Source: Kushneria pakistanensis
GTDB taxonomy: Bacteria > Pseudomonadota > Gammaproteobacteria > Pseudomonadales > Halomonadaceae
Length of the DNA: 64,000 nt
Assembly (NCBI RefSeq): GCF_014652795.1
Contig: NZ_BMZM01000002.1
Span: 372,001 to 436,000, forward strand
Reading direction: 5' to 3'
Shown: in pieces, positions 46,207 through 55,044 of the stretch
Position numbering within the stretch: position 1 is the stretch's first letter
Layout: every line of letters begins with the position of its first letter
The notes under the pieces: generated by a model
Databases searched by the model: none
What the model was told of the DNA's origin: nothing
What the model saw: only the letters and a program-made list of their open reading frames with translations
Translations under genes and position numbers: made by a program

Positions 46207-47234
46207 TCCGCCTTGCCATCCTCGCCGGCCAAGGCTTGTAGATCCCGGTAGAGTGCTGCCGGGATCGAGACACCTTCCTTCAGACTACGGCTGCGCGCCT
46301 GGAAACGTCGCTGCGACGGCAGCCGCGCGCCCTGCCCCAGCATCTCCTCGAAAAGCCGCTCGGCGTGTAAAAGCCCCGCTTCACATTGCTCGCCCAGAAA
46401 GGTCTTTGGTGACAGCGCGATCACCAGTTCACCGTGACAGGGCCGGCCGGTGCCTGCCGCATTCGCCGCCTGGGTCTCATGGCTCAGGGCGTCGCCGATC
46501 AGCGGGCCGGCCAGCAGCTCGATCATGGTCGACAGTGCCGAGCCCTTGTGACTGCCAAAGGTCAGCATGGCGCCTTCCAGTGCCGCTGTTGGGTCCGTGG
46601 TCGGCTGACCCCGATCATCCAGTGCCCAGTTATCAGGGATGGATTTGCCGGCACGGCGGTGCAGCTCGATCTCGCCGCGGGCGACCACGCTGGTGGCAAA
46701 GTCAAAGGTGTAGGGGTTGCCGCCCGGGCGCGGCCAGGAAAACGCAAACGGATTGGTGCCCAGCAGCGCTCGTACACCCCCTGCCGGCGCCACAAAGGCG
46801 TGAGTCGGATTCATCGCCAGCCCCGCCAGCCCCATTCCGGAAAGTGCTTCCACCTCGGACCACAGCGCCGAGAAATGGAAACAGTGATTGATGGCCAGCA
46901 CCGCAATGCCGTTGCGTTCGGCCTTCTCCCTTAATGGCGCCAGCCCCTGTTCGAACGCCAGCAGCGAGCTGCCGTAACGGGCATCGACCCTGACGATACC
47001 GGGGGCCTGATCGATCACCTCGGGCACGGCCTGCGGATCCAGCCCGCCCATCTTCGCCGTCTCCACGCAGCCCAGCAGGCGGTAAAGGCCATGGGAGTGG
47101 CACTCGTCCCGCTGGGCGGCGACAACGCTTTGAGTAATCGCCTCAACGTGGCCGGTGCCAAAGCCAGCATGGCGCAGGATGCGCCGGCTCAACGCCTGGG
47201 CTTCCTGCAGCGAAAGGGTGATGTCATGTGTCAT
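46203..47234 (-). CDS. Ldh-family NAD(P)H-dependent oxidoreductase (malate/lactate/Delta1-piperideine-2-carboxylate reductase type)
   Basis: A 343-residue member of the YlbC/DpkA family. Landmarks are AAQRDECHSHGLYRLLGCVE, INHCFHFSALWSEVEALSGMGLAGLAMNPTHAFVAPAGG, LLGTNPFAFSWPRPGG, FDFATSVVARGEIELHRRAGKSIPDNWALDDRGQPTTDPTAAL and FGSHKGSALSTMIELL. These enzymes reduce 2-oxo acids or cyclic imino acids. It resembles Pseudomonas DpkA most, but the substrate cannot be fixed from sequence. It is convergent with rep. Confidence 0.83.
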
Positions 47235-47505
47235 GAGGGCTCCCGGTCAATACGAGGCAGACAGGGCGATCCTCAAAAGACATGCCCTGCCGGTAGCCTG
47301 CCAGCATAAACGTCTCCCCGGGTGGTGCCTGCTGGACGAAGGTGTGGGACTACATCCTTCGCGGTAGCGAGACCAGGTTTAATGAGGTCTTGTAACAATG
47401 AGTGTTAAATTGATTAATCTTTTTACCCTGCATGTATTAGCTAGCCTGGCTGCGCATAATGACCGGATTCATCTGAATGCTACTTAAGTATGTCAAGGAG
47501 TCCGC

Positions 47506-48594
47506 ATGGCCAGCGCACGTCGTATCGACTGGATCGATGCCGCCAAGGGAGTGTGCATCCTTGCGGTCGTGCTTTATCACTTCAATCAAATGGTGCTTCA
47601 GCAGATCGATTTTGGTCAGACGGCCATTCCCACGCTCTGGAATCTGATCATCACGGCGCTCAAGCCGCTGCGCATGCCGCTTTTCTTTCTCATCTCGGGA
47701 TTTCTGGCCAGCCGTTCGATTATCAGCCGTGGCTGGGGGGAGATACGGACCAGTCGTGTGGCCAACCTGCTGTGGGTCTATGTCCTGTGGGTCGGGCTGT
47801 ACTGGCTGTTTACCGAAAGCGTGATCGAGCCGCTGGATGTGGATGTTGTGGCCGCCGGTGCCCATCCGGATTCCATTGGCGGTTTTGCCGCGCAGCTTCT
47901 GGTAGCGGATACCGGGCTCTGGTATCTCTACGCGCTGGTGCTTTATTTCGCCACCTGCAAGCTGTTACAGCACCTGAAGCATCCGGCCGTTCTGAGCATT
48001 GGCCTGGGGGTGGTGCTGCATCTGGGATCAAGCCTGTGGCTGCCGCCGCAGTGGTGGAACATTGGCTCGCTGCTCGATTATCTCTTCTTTTTCGCCATCG
48101 GCTGCCATCTAAAGCCCCTCATTGACCGCCACTACGTGCAGTGCGATATGAGACGGCTACTGATAACAGGGGCGCTGACGCTGGTCGCGCTGGGCATTGC
48201 CTGGAAGCTGAGTGCACTGGAAGCGCCGGGCGTGAAGCTGGTGCTGGCCCTTTTGATGGTCTCGACCACCATTGATCTGTTCGCGTGGCTGACCGAGCGC
48301 TTTCGCATGGCGCTGCTGTGCGATGTCGGCAGGCGTACCCTGCCGATCTATGTCATTCACAAGCTGTTAATCTTCGCGCTGGTGGCCATCATGCCCGAAG
48401 CCCTCAATGTAGAAGGTGCGTTTGGAAACGGCGTGCTGGCCATGACGCCGCTGGCCATGACGGTGCTGATCGGGGCGCTGTGCCTGCTGGCCCATCGTGG
48501 GCTCAACCGTGGTCCCGGACGCGTACTCTTCACCATGCCGCATACCTTTCGGCGCGTGGCCTATCGCACCGGGCTGCTACAGCCAGTCCATTAG
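47506..48594 (+). CDS. Acyltransferase 3 family membrane protein
   Basis: A 362-residue, about 10-TM membrane acyltransferase. The start ARRIDWIDAAKGVCILAVVLYHFNQMV contains the family's catalytic-like His (LYHF), and PLRMPLFFLISGFLASRSI follows. Such proteins O-acetylate sugars or lipids at the cell surface. It is monocistronic with an AT-rich 271-bp upstream region and two hairpins downstream. Confidence 0.87.
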   Translation: MASARRIDWIDAAKGVCILAVVLYHFNQMVLQQIDFGQTAIPTLWNLIITALKPLRMPLFFLISGFLASRSIISRGWGEIRTSRVANLLWVYVLWVGLYWLFTESVIEPLDVDVVAAGAHPDSIGGFAAQLLVADTGLWYLYALVLYFATCKLLQHLKHPAVLSIGLGVVLHLGSSLWLPPQWWNIGSLLDYLFFFAIGCHLKPLIDRHYVQCDMRRLLITGALTLVALGIAWKLSALEAPGVKLVLALLMVSTTIDLFAWLTERFRMALLCDVGRRTLPIYVIHKLLIFALVAIMPEALNVEGAFGNGVLAMTPLAMTVLIGALCLLAHRGLNRGPGRVLFTMPHTFRRVAYRTGLLQPVH

Positions 48595-48601
48595 GCTTCC
48601 A

Positions 48602-48630
48602 GGGCGAGCAGTGCTCGCCCTTGTCGTTTT
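48602..48630 (+). terminator. Terminator after the acyltransferase gene
   Basis: GGGCGAGC-AGT-GCTCGCCC stem followed by TTGTCGTTTT. Confidence 0.75.
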
Positions 48631-48641
48631 CCCCCGAATGC

Positions 48642-48678
48642 AAGAGCGCCACACATCAATGGATGCGTGGCGCTCTTT
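48642..48678. terminator. Second hairpin, convergent terminator
   Basis: A 16-bp stem (AAGAGCGCCACACATC / GATGCGTGGCGCTCTT, one mismatch) followed by TC, located 68 bp from the stop of the convergent carotenoid gene. Confidence 0.65.
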
Positions 48679-48745
48679 CATGTTCGACGTCTCGAGAAGA
48701 GGGAGCATGGTGGGCATGTCGAGCTCCCGGGGAAACAGGGACGCG

Positions 48746-49411
48746 CTAGACTCCGAGCAGGTTGAGTGCTGCAAAAAATCCCGCCATCAACAGTGCCACG
48801 GCGATCGCCACCGGGTTGTGCACGCGCGTAAACAGGTAGTGAAAGAGGATCGAGATCGGCAGCGAGACGATGAACCATCCGACATAGTTGCTCAGCGGCA
48901 CCAGGGTATCGCCCCACGCCCACATCTCGTGATGGATGGCGACCGGTTCGATCAGCATGTCGAGTGCCACCATCAGGCCGGCGCCGATCACGCCCTTGAG
49001 CGGGCGCGAAAGCCCCGGCAACACGCGCTGGACCACCACGTTGAGACAATAGAGCAGCAGCGCCCAGTTGACCCCGATGATCAGCGGCGTGTGCCACAGC
49101 GTCGGCCCCAGCACGTGGCCGTAGGCGTAATCCCCGAACAAGATCCCCGTCGAGGTGCCGAGCGCCTCGGCTGCGAACCCGACGATGTAGCACAGCGCCA
49201 CATAGCCCCACAGCCGCCCGCGCGGACCCGGGTGAAAGGCCAGCACCAGGGCCAGCGATGACAGAAGCGTCAGCGGCGTCAGGCGAATGAACTGATCATG
49301 CACCGGCAGCGCAATGCCGATAACGCCGGCCAGGTAGATCAGACTCAGCAGAATGATCACCGGCGTTGGGCGCAGGCGGCGCTCACGGGTGGCAGGGGCA
49401 GGTGAGGTCAT
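48746..49411 (-). CDS. Carotenoid biosynthesis membrane protein, CruF/DUF422-like hydratase
   Basis: A 221-residue integral membrane protein with about 6-7 helices, the PVHDQF and GDYAYGHVLGPTLWHTPLIIGVNWALLLY motifs, and MLIEPVAIHHEMWAWGDT, all typical of the DUF422 family that includes the 1',2'-carotenoid hydratase CruF. Its ATG overlaps the stop of the upstream desaturase gene by one base (TGATG), so they are translationally coupled. It likely hydrates the end of an acyclic carotenoid. Confidence 0.8.
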   Translation of the reverse strand: MTSPAPATRERRLRPTPVIILLSLIYLAGVIGIALPVHDQFIRLTPLTLLSSLALVLAFHPGPRGRLWGYVALCYIVGFAAEALGTSTGILFGDYAYGHVLGPTLWHTPLIIGVNWALLLYCLNVVVQRVLPGLSRPLKGVIGAGLMVALDMLIEPVAIHHEMWAWGDTLVPLSNYVGWFIVSLPISILFHYLFTRVHNPVAIAVALLMAGFFAALNLLGV

Positions 49412-51027
49412 CAGGCATCGTCCTTGTGTGAAGACGGGGCGTTGTTTGAAAACGAAATGTCGTGCGAAGAAGGGACGTTGTGCGGCCAGGGCTCGCGTTG
49501 TGCCATGACGCGGGTCATGATTTTGGCGGACAAAAGACACAGCGGCAGGCCGCCGCCCGGGTGCACGCTGCCGCCGCAGAAATAGAGCCCATCAACGTGG
49601 CGGCTGTGGTTGGGGTGGCGCATGAAGGCCGCCATGCGGTCATTGGAGCTGGTGCCATACAGCGCCCCCTGATGCGAGAGCGTGCTGGCTTCAATCGTGG
49701 TCGGGTCGAACACTGCCTCCTCGGCGATCATGTCACGAAGGGCTACCGCCTGACCCCGACGCCTTGAAAGCATCCGCTCGATCTTGTCGATGACGCGCTC
49801 TCGGGTGCGCTGGATCAACGCCTCCCAGTCCTGGTGTGGTGCCGCGCAGGGCGCATTGATCATCACGAACCAGTTCTCGCCATGGGCCGGGGCAGCGCTC
49901 TGGTCATAGCGCGACGAGATGCTGATATAGACAGTCGGGTCATCACACAGGGTGCCGGCTTCCAGCGCGGCAAATTCCGCCGGGTAGTCGACGCTGAAAA
50001 GGATGTTATGCACATCCAGTTCAGGGAAGGGCTTGTCCACACCCCAGTAGAAGATCAGCGCCGAGGTGGATTTCTCCCGCGCCAGCACCCGCGTGGGCGC
50101 CGGAGCATTCGGCAGCAGCCGTTCATGGGTGAAGAACACATCCATGTTGCTGACCACGCGATCCAGCAGAACCTGCCGGTCATCCGCCAGACGCAGCCCC
50201 ACCGCGCGCGGGCGTTGCCTGCCCGGTCGGGTCAGTATCTCCGCTACCGGGGTATTGAAGTGAAAGATCACGCCCACGCGCTGGGCCAGGTCATACAGCG
50301 CCCGGCCGATCGCGGGGATGCCGCCTTCGGGCACGAAGGCGCCGGCGCCGTGCTCGAAGTGGGCGATCATGGATAAAAGTCCCGGCGCGCGATACGGATT
50401 GGAGCCGTTGTAGGTCGCAAAGCGATCAAAAAGCTGTACCAGATGCGCCTCACCCAGATCGCGCTCATGGACCTGGTGCAGCGTGCGAGTGAGATCCAGT
50501 CGATGCAGGCGGGTCAGCGCGTGACCCACCTCTGGCGTGAGCCAGGTCTTTGGTGAGTGCAGCGACTTTTCCAGGAAGGTGTGGCCGGTCAGCCGGTACT
50601 TCTCGGCCCCGTGAGCGAGCGTGTTGAGCACCCGCTGTGCCGGCACGCCAAGTACGCGCTCGACCTCATGGGCGAAGGTCTCCGGATCGCCCGAGGCATC
50701 CAGCCAGATGCCATCTTCCCAGGCATAGCGGCACACCGTCTCGAGGCGCTGGTAGCGAAAATGATCCGCTGGTGTCTCACCGGCCAGCGTAAAGAGCTCA
50801 TCGATGTATTGCGGCATGGTCAAAAGCGAGGGGCCGATGCCGAAGCGGTACTCGCCCAGCACCAGCTCGCCGAGCTTGCCGCCCGGCGTATCGGCGGCTT
50901 CGAACACCTCGACGTGAGCGCCTTCCAGCCGCAGACGAACGGCCGCGGCCAGCCCGGCAATGCCCGAGCCGATGATACCGATGCGTGGCGCGGTGGCCGA
51001 GGCGATGGACGCGTTCGGTTCAGGCAT
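49411..51027 (-). CDS. Phytoene/carotenoid desaturase family protein (CrtI/CrtD-like)
   Basis: A 538-residue FAD-dependent carotenoid desaturase. It shows the dinucleotide motif RIGIIGSGIAGLAAAVRLRLEGAHVEVFEA, GGKLGELVLGEYRFGIGPSLLTMP, and the C-terminal signature DGLYFCGGSVHPGGGLPLCLLSAKIM. Paired with a CruF-like gene it is more likely a 3,4-desaturase (CrtD) than a primary phytoene desaturase. No crtB or crtE is in the window. The ATG at 51027 lies inside the end of thiM (8-bp overlap). Confidence 0.83.
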   Translation of the reverse strand: MPEPNASIASATAPRIGIIGSGIAGLAAAVRLRLEGAHVEVFEAADTPGGKLGELVLGEYRFGIGPSLLTMPQYIDELFTLAGETPADHFRYQRLETVCRYAWEDGIWLDASGDPETFAHEVERVLGVPAQRVLNTLAHGAEKYRLTGHTFLEKSLHSPKTWLTPEVGHALTRLHRLDLTRTLHQVHERDLGEAHLVQLFDRFATYNGSNPYRAPGLLSMIAHFEHGAGAFVPEGGIPAIGRALYDLAQRVGVIFHFNTPVAEILTRPGRQRPRAVGLRLADDRQVLLDRVVSNMDVFFTHERLLPNAPAPTRVLAREKSTSALIFYWGVDKPFPELDVHNILFSVDYPAEFAALEAGTLCDDPTVYISISSRYDQSAAPAHGENWFVMINAPCAAPHQDWEALIQRTRERVIDKIERMLSRRRGQAVALRDMIAEEAVFDPTTIEASTLSHQGALYGTSSNDRMAAFMRHPNHSRHVDGLYFCGGSVHPGGGLPLCLLSAKIMTRVMAQREPWPHNVPSSHDISFSNNAPSSHKDDA

Positions 51028-51877
51028 CCAGCCAGCGCACCGCCAATCGCCCACGCTGGCGCAGCAGCGTTTCATCGACCTGATCCAGCGCGTCCAGCCA
51101 GGCCACGGCAAAGCTGCCCGGCCCCTGGATGTGCTCCTCGGCCAGCTCCGCGGCTACGGCCACATGCACGTGGGCGGCCGCGGCGGCGCTCAGGGGGTCA
51201 CGCACCACGGCGCAGTAGGCGGCAACGATCGCGCCGAGCGCACAGCCGGTGCCGGAGACGCGCGGCTGCCACTCGCTGCCGCCGCTGACCTCGACCAGCG
51301 CCGGGCCGTTGTGGTGGCGATCAAGCAGCGGCCCGACCAGTGTATCCACCGGGCCGGAGGCCGACACCGCGCAGGCATGCTTGAGCAGTTCACGCGCGGC
51401 ATTGATGGCGGTCTGCGGGCTCATGCCGCTGTCCACGCCACGCCCGGCGCCTTCCTGTCCGGCCAGCCCCATGATTTCCGAGGCATTGCCGCGTACCACC
51501 GTGGGAGAATGTTCCAGAAGCTCCAGCGCCAGACCGTGGCGCCACTTCATGCTGCCTGCACCAATGGGGTCGAGTACCCAGGGCGTACCGGCCTGATGGG
51601 CACCGCCGGCGGCCTTGTGCATCGCCTTGACTTGGTCGCTCTGCGGCGTGCCCAGGTTGATCAGCACCGCGTCGGCCTGGCCCGCAAAGCGCCCGGCCTC
51701 CTCGGGGTTGTCGATCATGGCCGGCGTGGCGCCGGCGGCCAGCAGCGCATTGGCGACCAGATTGACCGTCACGTTATTGGTCAGGCACTGCACCAGCGGC
51801 TTTTGTGCCTTCAGCGCCTGGTGGGCTGCAATAACCATGTTGATGGTGGGCTCGCTGCCCCGTTCACTCATGCCCAT
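51020..51877 (-). CDS. thiM: Hydroxyethylthiazole kinase
   Basis: A 285-residue ribokinase-like enzyme that phosphorylates hydroxyethylthiazole for thiamine salvage. Motifs: KPLVQCLTNNVTVNLVANALLAAGATPAMIDNPEEA, VLDPIGAGSMKWR, VVRGNASEIMGL, and the ATP-site VSGTGCALGAIVAAYCAV. The ATG at 51877 follows GAGAGAGGCCCCG; a start 22 codons upstream is less likely. It overlaps the carotenoid desaturase gene by 8 bp, an unusual gene pairing. No TPP riboswitch was recognised upstream. Confidence 0.92.
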   Translation of the reverse strand: MGMSERGSEPTINMVIAAHQALKAQKPLVQCLTNNVTVNLVANALLAAGATPAMIDNPEEAGRFAGQADAVLINLGTPQSDQVKAMHKAAGGAHQAGTPWVLDPIGAGSMKWRHGLALELLEHSPTVVRGNASEIMGLAGQEGAGRGVDSGMSPQTAINAARELLKHACAVSASGPVDTLVGPLLDRHHNGPALVEVSGGSEWQPRVSGTGCALGAIVAAYCAVVRDPLSAAAAAHVHVAVAAELAEEHIQGPGSFAVAWLDALDQVDETLLRQRGRLAVRWLDA

Positions 51878-51935
51878 CGGGGCCTCTCTCTTGTTGGCAG
51901 AAAACACAGGGTTGTCAGAAGCATCAGGATAGACG

Positions 51936-52262
51936 TTACTCATCTTCGACCGGGGCGACCAGATGATCGACCGCCGCCTTCACCTCGGCATCAGACAGCG
52001 CATCGTTGCCGCCGCGTGCCGGCATGCCACGAAAGCCTTCGATGGCGTGGGTGTACAGCAGGCTGGTCTCGCCATCCTCCAGGCGCTGCTCCCAGCGCTC
52101 GGAGCCGCGCTGCGGACCGCGCCCGCCGTCATGGCAGCGCGCACAGCTGTCGTCATAGATCTGGCGGCCATCAATGTCATCGGCCTGGGCGATAGTGGTC
52201 GTGCCCAAAAGGCCGGCCATCAAGGTGGTAGCGAGTGTCAGGGATGTGAAGCGAGCGCGCAT
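51936..52262 (-). CDS. Small periplasmic cytochrome c (c5-like)
   Basis: A 108-residue protein with a signal peptide (MRARFTSLTLATTLMAGLLGTTTIAQA) and one heme site CARCH in DDSCARCHDGGRGPQRGS. The distal Met may be in FRGMPARGG. It resembles short c5-type cytochromes that shuttle electrons to oxidases. The ATG at 52262 follows AAGGAAGAAACC. Confidence 0.87.
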   Translation of the reverse strand: MRARFTSLTLATTLMAGLLGTTTIAQADDIDGRQIYDDSCARCHDGGRGPQRGSERWEQRLEDGETSLLYTHAIEGFRGMPARGGNDALSDAEVKAAVDHLVAPVEDE

Positions 52263-52441
52263 GGTTTCTTCCTTGCAGGTCATCGGGTCAGGTCATTTTT
52301 TATGGTATGGGCATCAGTATAAAAGCCTTGTGGATGCTTGACTGCCCGACAAAAAGCGCGGCCCTGTGCGCCACTCGGGAGTGGACAGTGACAAGCACGG
52401 GCGTTAGGATAGCGCGCTGTCTTCCCCGCGAAGACACCTGC

Positions 52442-52518
52442 GCGCTTGTAGCTCAGCTGGATAGAGTACCGCCCTCCGAAGGCGGGGGTCTTGGGTTCGA
52501 ATCCCAACAAGCGCGCCA
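52442..52518 (+). tRNA. tRNA-Arg (anticodon CCG)
   Basis: A 77-nt cloverleaf with a 7-bp acceptor stem (GCGCTTG / CAAGCGC), anticodon arm CCGCC-CTCCGAA-GGCGG giving anticodon CCG, TTCGAAT T-loop, and encoded CCA. A terminator follows 11 bp later. Confidence 0.96.
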
Positions 52519-52528
52519 TAGCTTTATT

Positions 52529-52567
52529 AAAAAACGCCACTACGGTTCATGCCGAGTGGCGTTTTTT
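52529..52567 (+). terminator. Terminator of the tRNA-Arg gene
   Basis: AAAAAACGCCACT stem paired with AGTGGCGTTTTTT around a short inner loop; T tract present. Confidence 0.88.
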
Positions 52568-52597
52568 ATGGTTGCCTGTTCTGACAGCAGGCCCTGG

Positions 52598-53707
52598 TTA
52601 TTCGATATTCCACGCCTGCTTCAAGCGCGTCACCGTATGCTCCCACTTGTGCGCCGTGGGTTTGCAGACCGTGTTCTGATTGCCAAATAACCCGACCTCT
52701 CGAAAAGCCTGTTCGGCAGGAAAGCTCCTGAGCCATCGCACGGGAACAACGTATTCCAGCCTTTCCTCATCATCGGGATCGGACGGGCGATGAATATGGT
52801 CGTAGTCGGCGGGCGTGGTCATCGAGTGCAGGCTTTGCGCGCCATGTTCAGTCGGGATCATGAATTCATCGCCGCGGCGCCGCTCGCCGGTCACTTCTGC
52901 CACGCCGACATAGCCGGTTTTGGGGATGTTGACCCACACGCGATCGCCTTCGGAGAGCAGGTTGAGGGTCTTGGAGTACCATGCGGCACCGCCACCGGCG
53001 ATAAAGCCGTATCGGCGCGCCAGCTCCCACGGCCGGTCATCGCCGAACGAGGCGTAGAACTCGCCGTTCCAGGGGGCTTTTTGTGACTTCCTTGTCGCGG
53101 GCTGGAGCGGCTCGTCGGGGTCGGTCATCCAGGCGCGGCTCAGATAGCGATTGCCGCCGTCTTCGAATGCCGAGAAGAACATGGCATTGATCGAGAGCTG
53201 GGCGTGCTCGTTGAGATAGTTGATGATCCGTTCGCTGCTGGCATCCAGTCGTGTCGCCACAACCACCATCTGATGACTGTCGTTGAGGGCCACGTCGGTG
53301 AGAGGCATGCCGAATTTGGCCTCGAAGGCCTCACCAAGTGACGCATGCGGGCGGGGGTAATGCTTGGCGAACGCCTCGTAAATATCGATCAGCTGATAAT
53401 CGGCCAGCGTCACCACCCATGATGCGTAATCAATAGCCTGCGCCACGACCTCGCGGGGCGTCTTGTTGCGCTTGAGCTCGATGATAATGACGTTGCCGTT
53501 GGCATCCAGCGCTAGCAGGTCGATCAGCTTGTCAAAATCGGTACGCACCTGGCGGCCGATCAAGAGCCAGTCCCGGTTGAGGATTGAGACATCCTGCATG
53601 ATCTGCTCTTCCAGCAGACGCTCGTCAGCCAGTCCCGTCGGGCGCAGCCGCTGTGGCCGCTCGTGGGTATCATTGGCCAGCTTCCAGATGCCCTGTTCGA
53701 TCGCCAT
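52598..53707 (-). CDS. PD-(D/E)XK nuclease family protein, NucS/DUF91-like
   Basis: A 369-residue protein whose N-terminal part carries an endonuclease core: Glu33/34 in DERLLEEQIM, Asp63 in LIDLLALDANG, and Glu77-x-Lys79 in VIIIELKRNK. This matches the PD-(D/E)XK superfamily and the DUF91/NucS-like branch of uncharacterised nucleases. A C-terminal region of about 150 residues (from PWNGEFYASFGDDRPWELARRYGFIAGG) has no clear relative to me. It sits between tRNA-Arg and an Abi gene, a typical accessory/defence position. Real biological role unknown. Confidence 0.75.
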   Translation of the reverse strand: MAIEQGIWKLANDTHERPQRLRPTGLADERLLEEQIMQDVSILNRDWLLIGRQVRTDFDKLIDLLALDANGNVIIIELKRNKTPREVVAQAIDYASWVVTLADYQLIDIYEAFAKHYPRPHASLGEAFEAKFGMPLTDVALNDSHQMVVVATRLDASSERIINYLNEHAQLSINAMFFSAFEDGGNRYLSRAWMTDPDEPLQPATRKSQKAPWNGEFYASFGDDRPWELARRYGFIAGGGAAWYSKTLNLLSEGDRVWVNIPKTGYVGVAEVTGERRRGDEFMIPTEHGAQSLHSMTTPADYDHIHRPSDPDDEERLEYVVPVRWLRSFPAEQAFREVGLFGNQNTVCKPTAHKWEHTVTRLKQAWNIE

Positions 53708-53751
53708 AAATCATCCCTGCATGATGTGTAAATATTGTATGCGGATATGTA

Positions 53752-53780
53752 TTGCCCCTGCGTATGGGGATACCTATACT
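53752..53780 (+). promoter_or_regulatory. Sigma-70-like promoter for a candidate small RNA
   Basis: TTGCCC (-35) at 53752-53757, 17-bp spacer, TATACT (-10) at 53775-53780. It points into the structured element at 53786-53843, between two minus-strand genes that it does not serve. Confidence 0.45.
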
Positions 53781-53785
53781 GATCG

Positions 53786-53843
53786 GTAACACGGCCCCTA
53801 TCGGTGAGACTGCAATGCAGTCGAGCTGCTTAGGGGTTTTTTA
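53786..53843 (+). ncRNA. Candidate structured small RNA at the 3' end of the Abi gene
   Basis: About 58 nt: outer stem CCCCTA / TAGGGG (6 bp), an internal loop, and a perfect inner hairpin GACTGC-AAT-GCAGTC, ending in a T tract (TTTTTT). A promoter-like sequence lies just upstream. The T run overlaps the last bases of the convergent Abi gene. It may be an independent RNA or simply a terminator; AbiF-type systems have reported partner RNAs, which makes the former worth testing. Confidence 0.4.
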
Positions 53844-54854
53844 TTGCTGTTCTCTCCACTCCCAGTTTTCCCAGCCCTCAATGATTCCCATGCCATCCAG
53901 GTCGATGCCAACAGGTGTCAGATCGGGGAATTCGTTCAATAGCGCCGTTAAACGCTGCCACCAGGTCGAGGTCGGGTTAATGGTGGTCAGCAGGTGCTGC
54001 ACGATACACAACAGCAGAAAAGGGCGCGCCTGGATGTGGGCATCTTTCCAGCCATACTCGAACAGAGGCGCTTCGCCTGCCGCAGGCCTCCGCGGTTGAT
54101 CCGTGATATTGCGATTCCAGAGCCGGCTGTGATGCGCGCAGACGTTACGAAGGTGGTTAAGGCTTCTCAGCCATGAGGCGAACACCCGGCCGTTGCTGAT
54201 GCCATACCGAGCGGCGATGGCGTCCTGCTCTTTCTCGCGCATACCGCCGAACAGGTGAGACAGAGTGCCGAAGTCCCAGACTTCGCTGGCAATCCAGATC
54301 GGAACGGGCAGGCCGTACTTCTTCTTGTGATGCTGGATGAACGTTTCTCGGGAGCGATTGATCAAGCGCGCGTGGCCTTCCTGCCATTTGTGCAGCGGTG
54401 TTAACCCGGTCTTCTGCTCGATCTTCTGCGCAAACTCTTCATGCAGCAGAGCCGGGTTCAGGTAAGCGTACGGGTCCAGACGGCCCAGCGTGTGCGCGAT
54501 ATCCACACGCAGCCCGACCTCGATACGCTCGAGTCCATCCAGTGCCAGCAGGCGCAGTCGCTTGTCGAAAACGTAGAGATCTACCGCCTGCTGAAAGGTT
54601 GCACCGGGTTTAAAGGCATCCAGCGCCAGATAATCGGTCTTGCCCTTTTTGAGGACTGGGCGGCCGCGTTTGTCCAGTGGGCAGCAGACGTTAGAGCGCT
54701 GCCGAAAAGCGTACCAGTAGCCACTCAGGCGGTAATAGCCGATGCGTTGGAGATGCGTTAGAGCGCGTGATTCGTCGGTGATCGTCAGGCCACGATCCTT
54801 GAGCTGTTGCAGCTGATCGCGGTAGCTCAGCCAGGGTTTGTCGTAATCGGCCAT
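53841..54854 (-). CDS. Abi_2 (AbiD/AbiF)-family HEPN abortive-infection protein
   Basis: A 337-residue protein typical of the Abi_2 family: KPWLSYRDQLQQLKDRGL at the start, YYRLSGYWYAF, FDKRLRLLALDGLERIEVGLRVDIAHTLG and the C-terminal SLNHLRNVCAHHSRLWNR. Two RX4H motifs are visible (Arg116-His121 and Arg236-His241), the latter as RNxxxH, the HEPN RNase signature. Such proteins act in phage defence by cleaving RNA. The start at 54854 (GCAGG about 10 bases upstream) is preferred over 54890 but not certain. Lower GC flanks and remnants upstream suggest a mobile neighbourhood. Confidence 0.85.
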   Translation of the reverse strand: MADYDKPWLSYRDQLQQLKDRGLTITDESRALTHLQRIGYYRLSGYWYAFRQRSNVCCPLDKRGRPVLKKGKTDYLALDAFKPGATFQQAVDLYVFDKRLRLLALDGLERIEVGLRVDIAHTLGRLDPYAYLNPALLHEEFAQKIEQKTGLTPLHKWQEGHARLINRSRETFIQHHKKKYGLPVPIWIASEVWDFGTLSHLFGGMREKEQDAIAARYGISNGRVFASWLRSLNHLRNVCAHHSRLWNRNITDQPRRPAAGEAPLFEYGWKDAHIQARPFLLLCIVQHLLTTINPTSTWWQRLTALLNEFPDLTPVGIDLDGMGIIEGWENWEWREQQ

Positions 54855-55044
54855 TAGTTGATGACCTGCTGCACTTTGGGCCTGTTCCATCTTGTGGAAA
54901 TGTCGTATTTGTCTGGATTATTTTTTGTCATCCGCTTTCAGCCGCAAACTTGTTTAAATCAATTGATTCTAATTATGTATTGGTTCAAGTAACAGAACCG
55001 TTTGGGATTAATGTTTAAAAGCTAATGGTGTTATTGGAGATTTC

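Noticed and set aside
51878-51935. TPP riboswitch upstream of thiM
   Set aside because: The gap to the cytochrome gene is too short and no conserved thi-box sequence is present.
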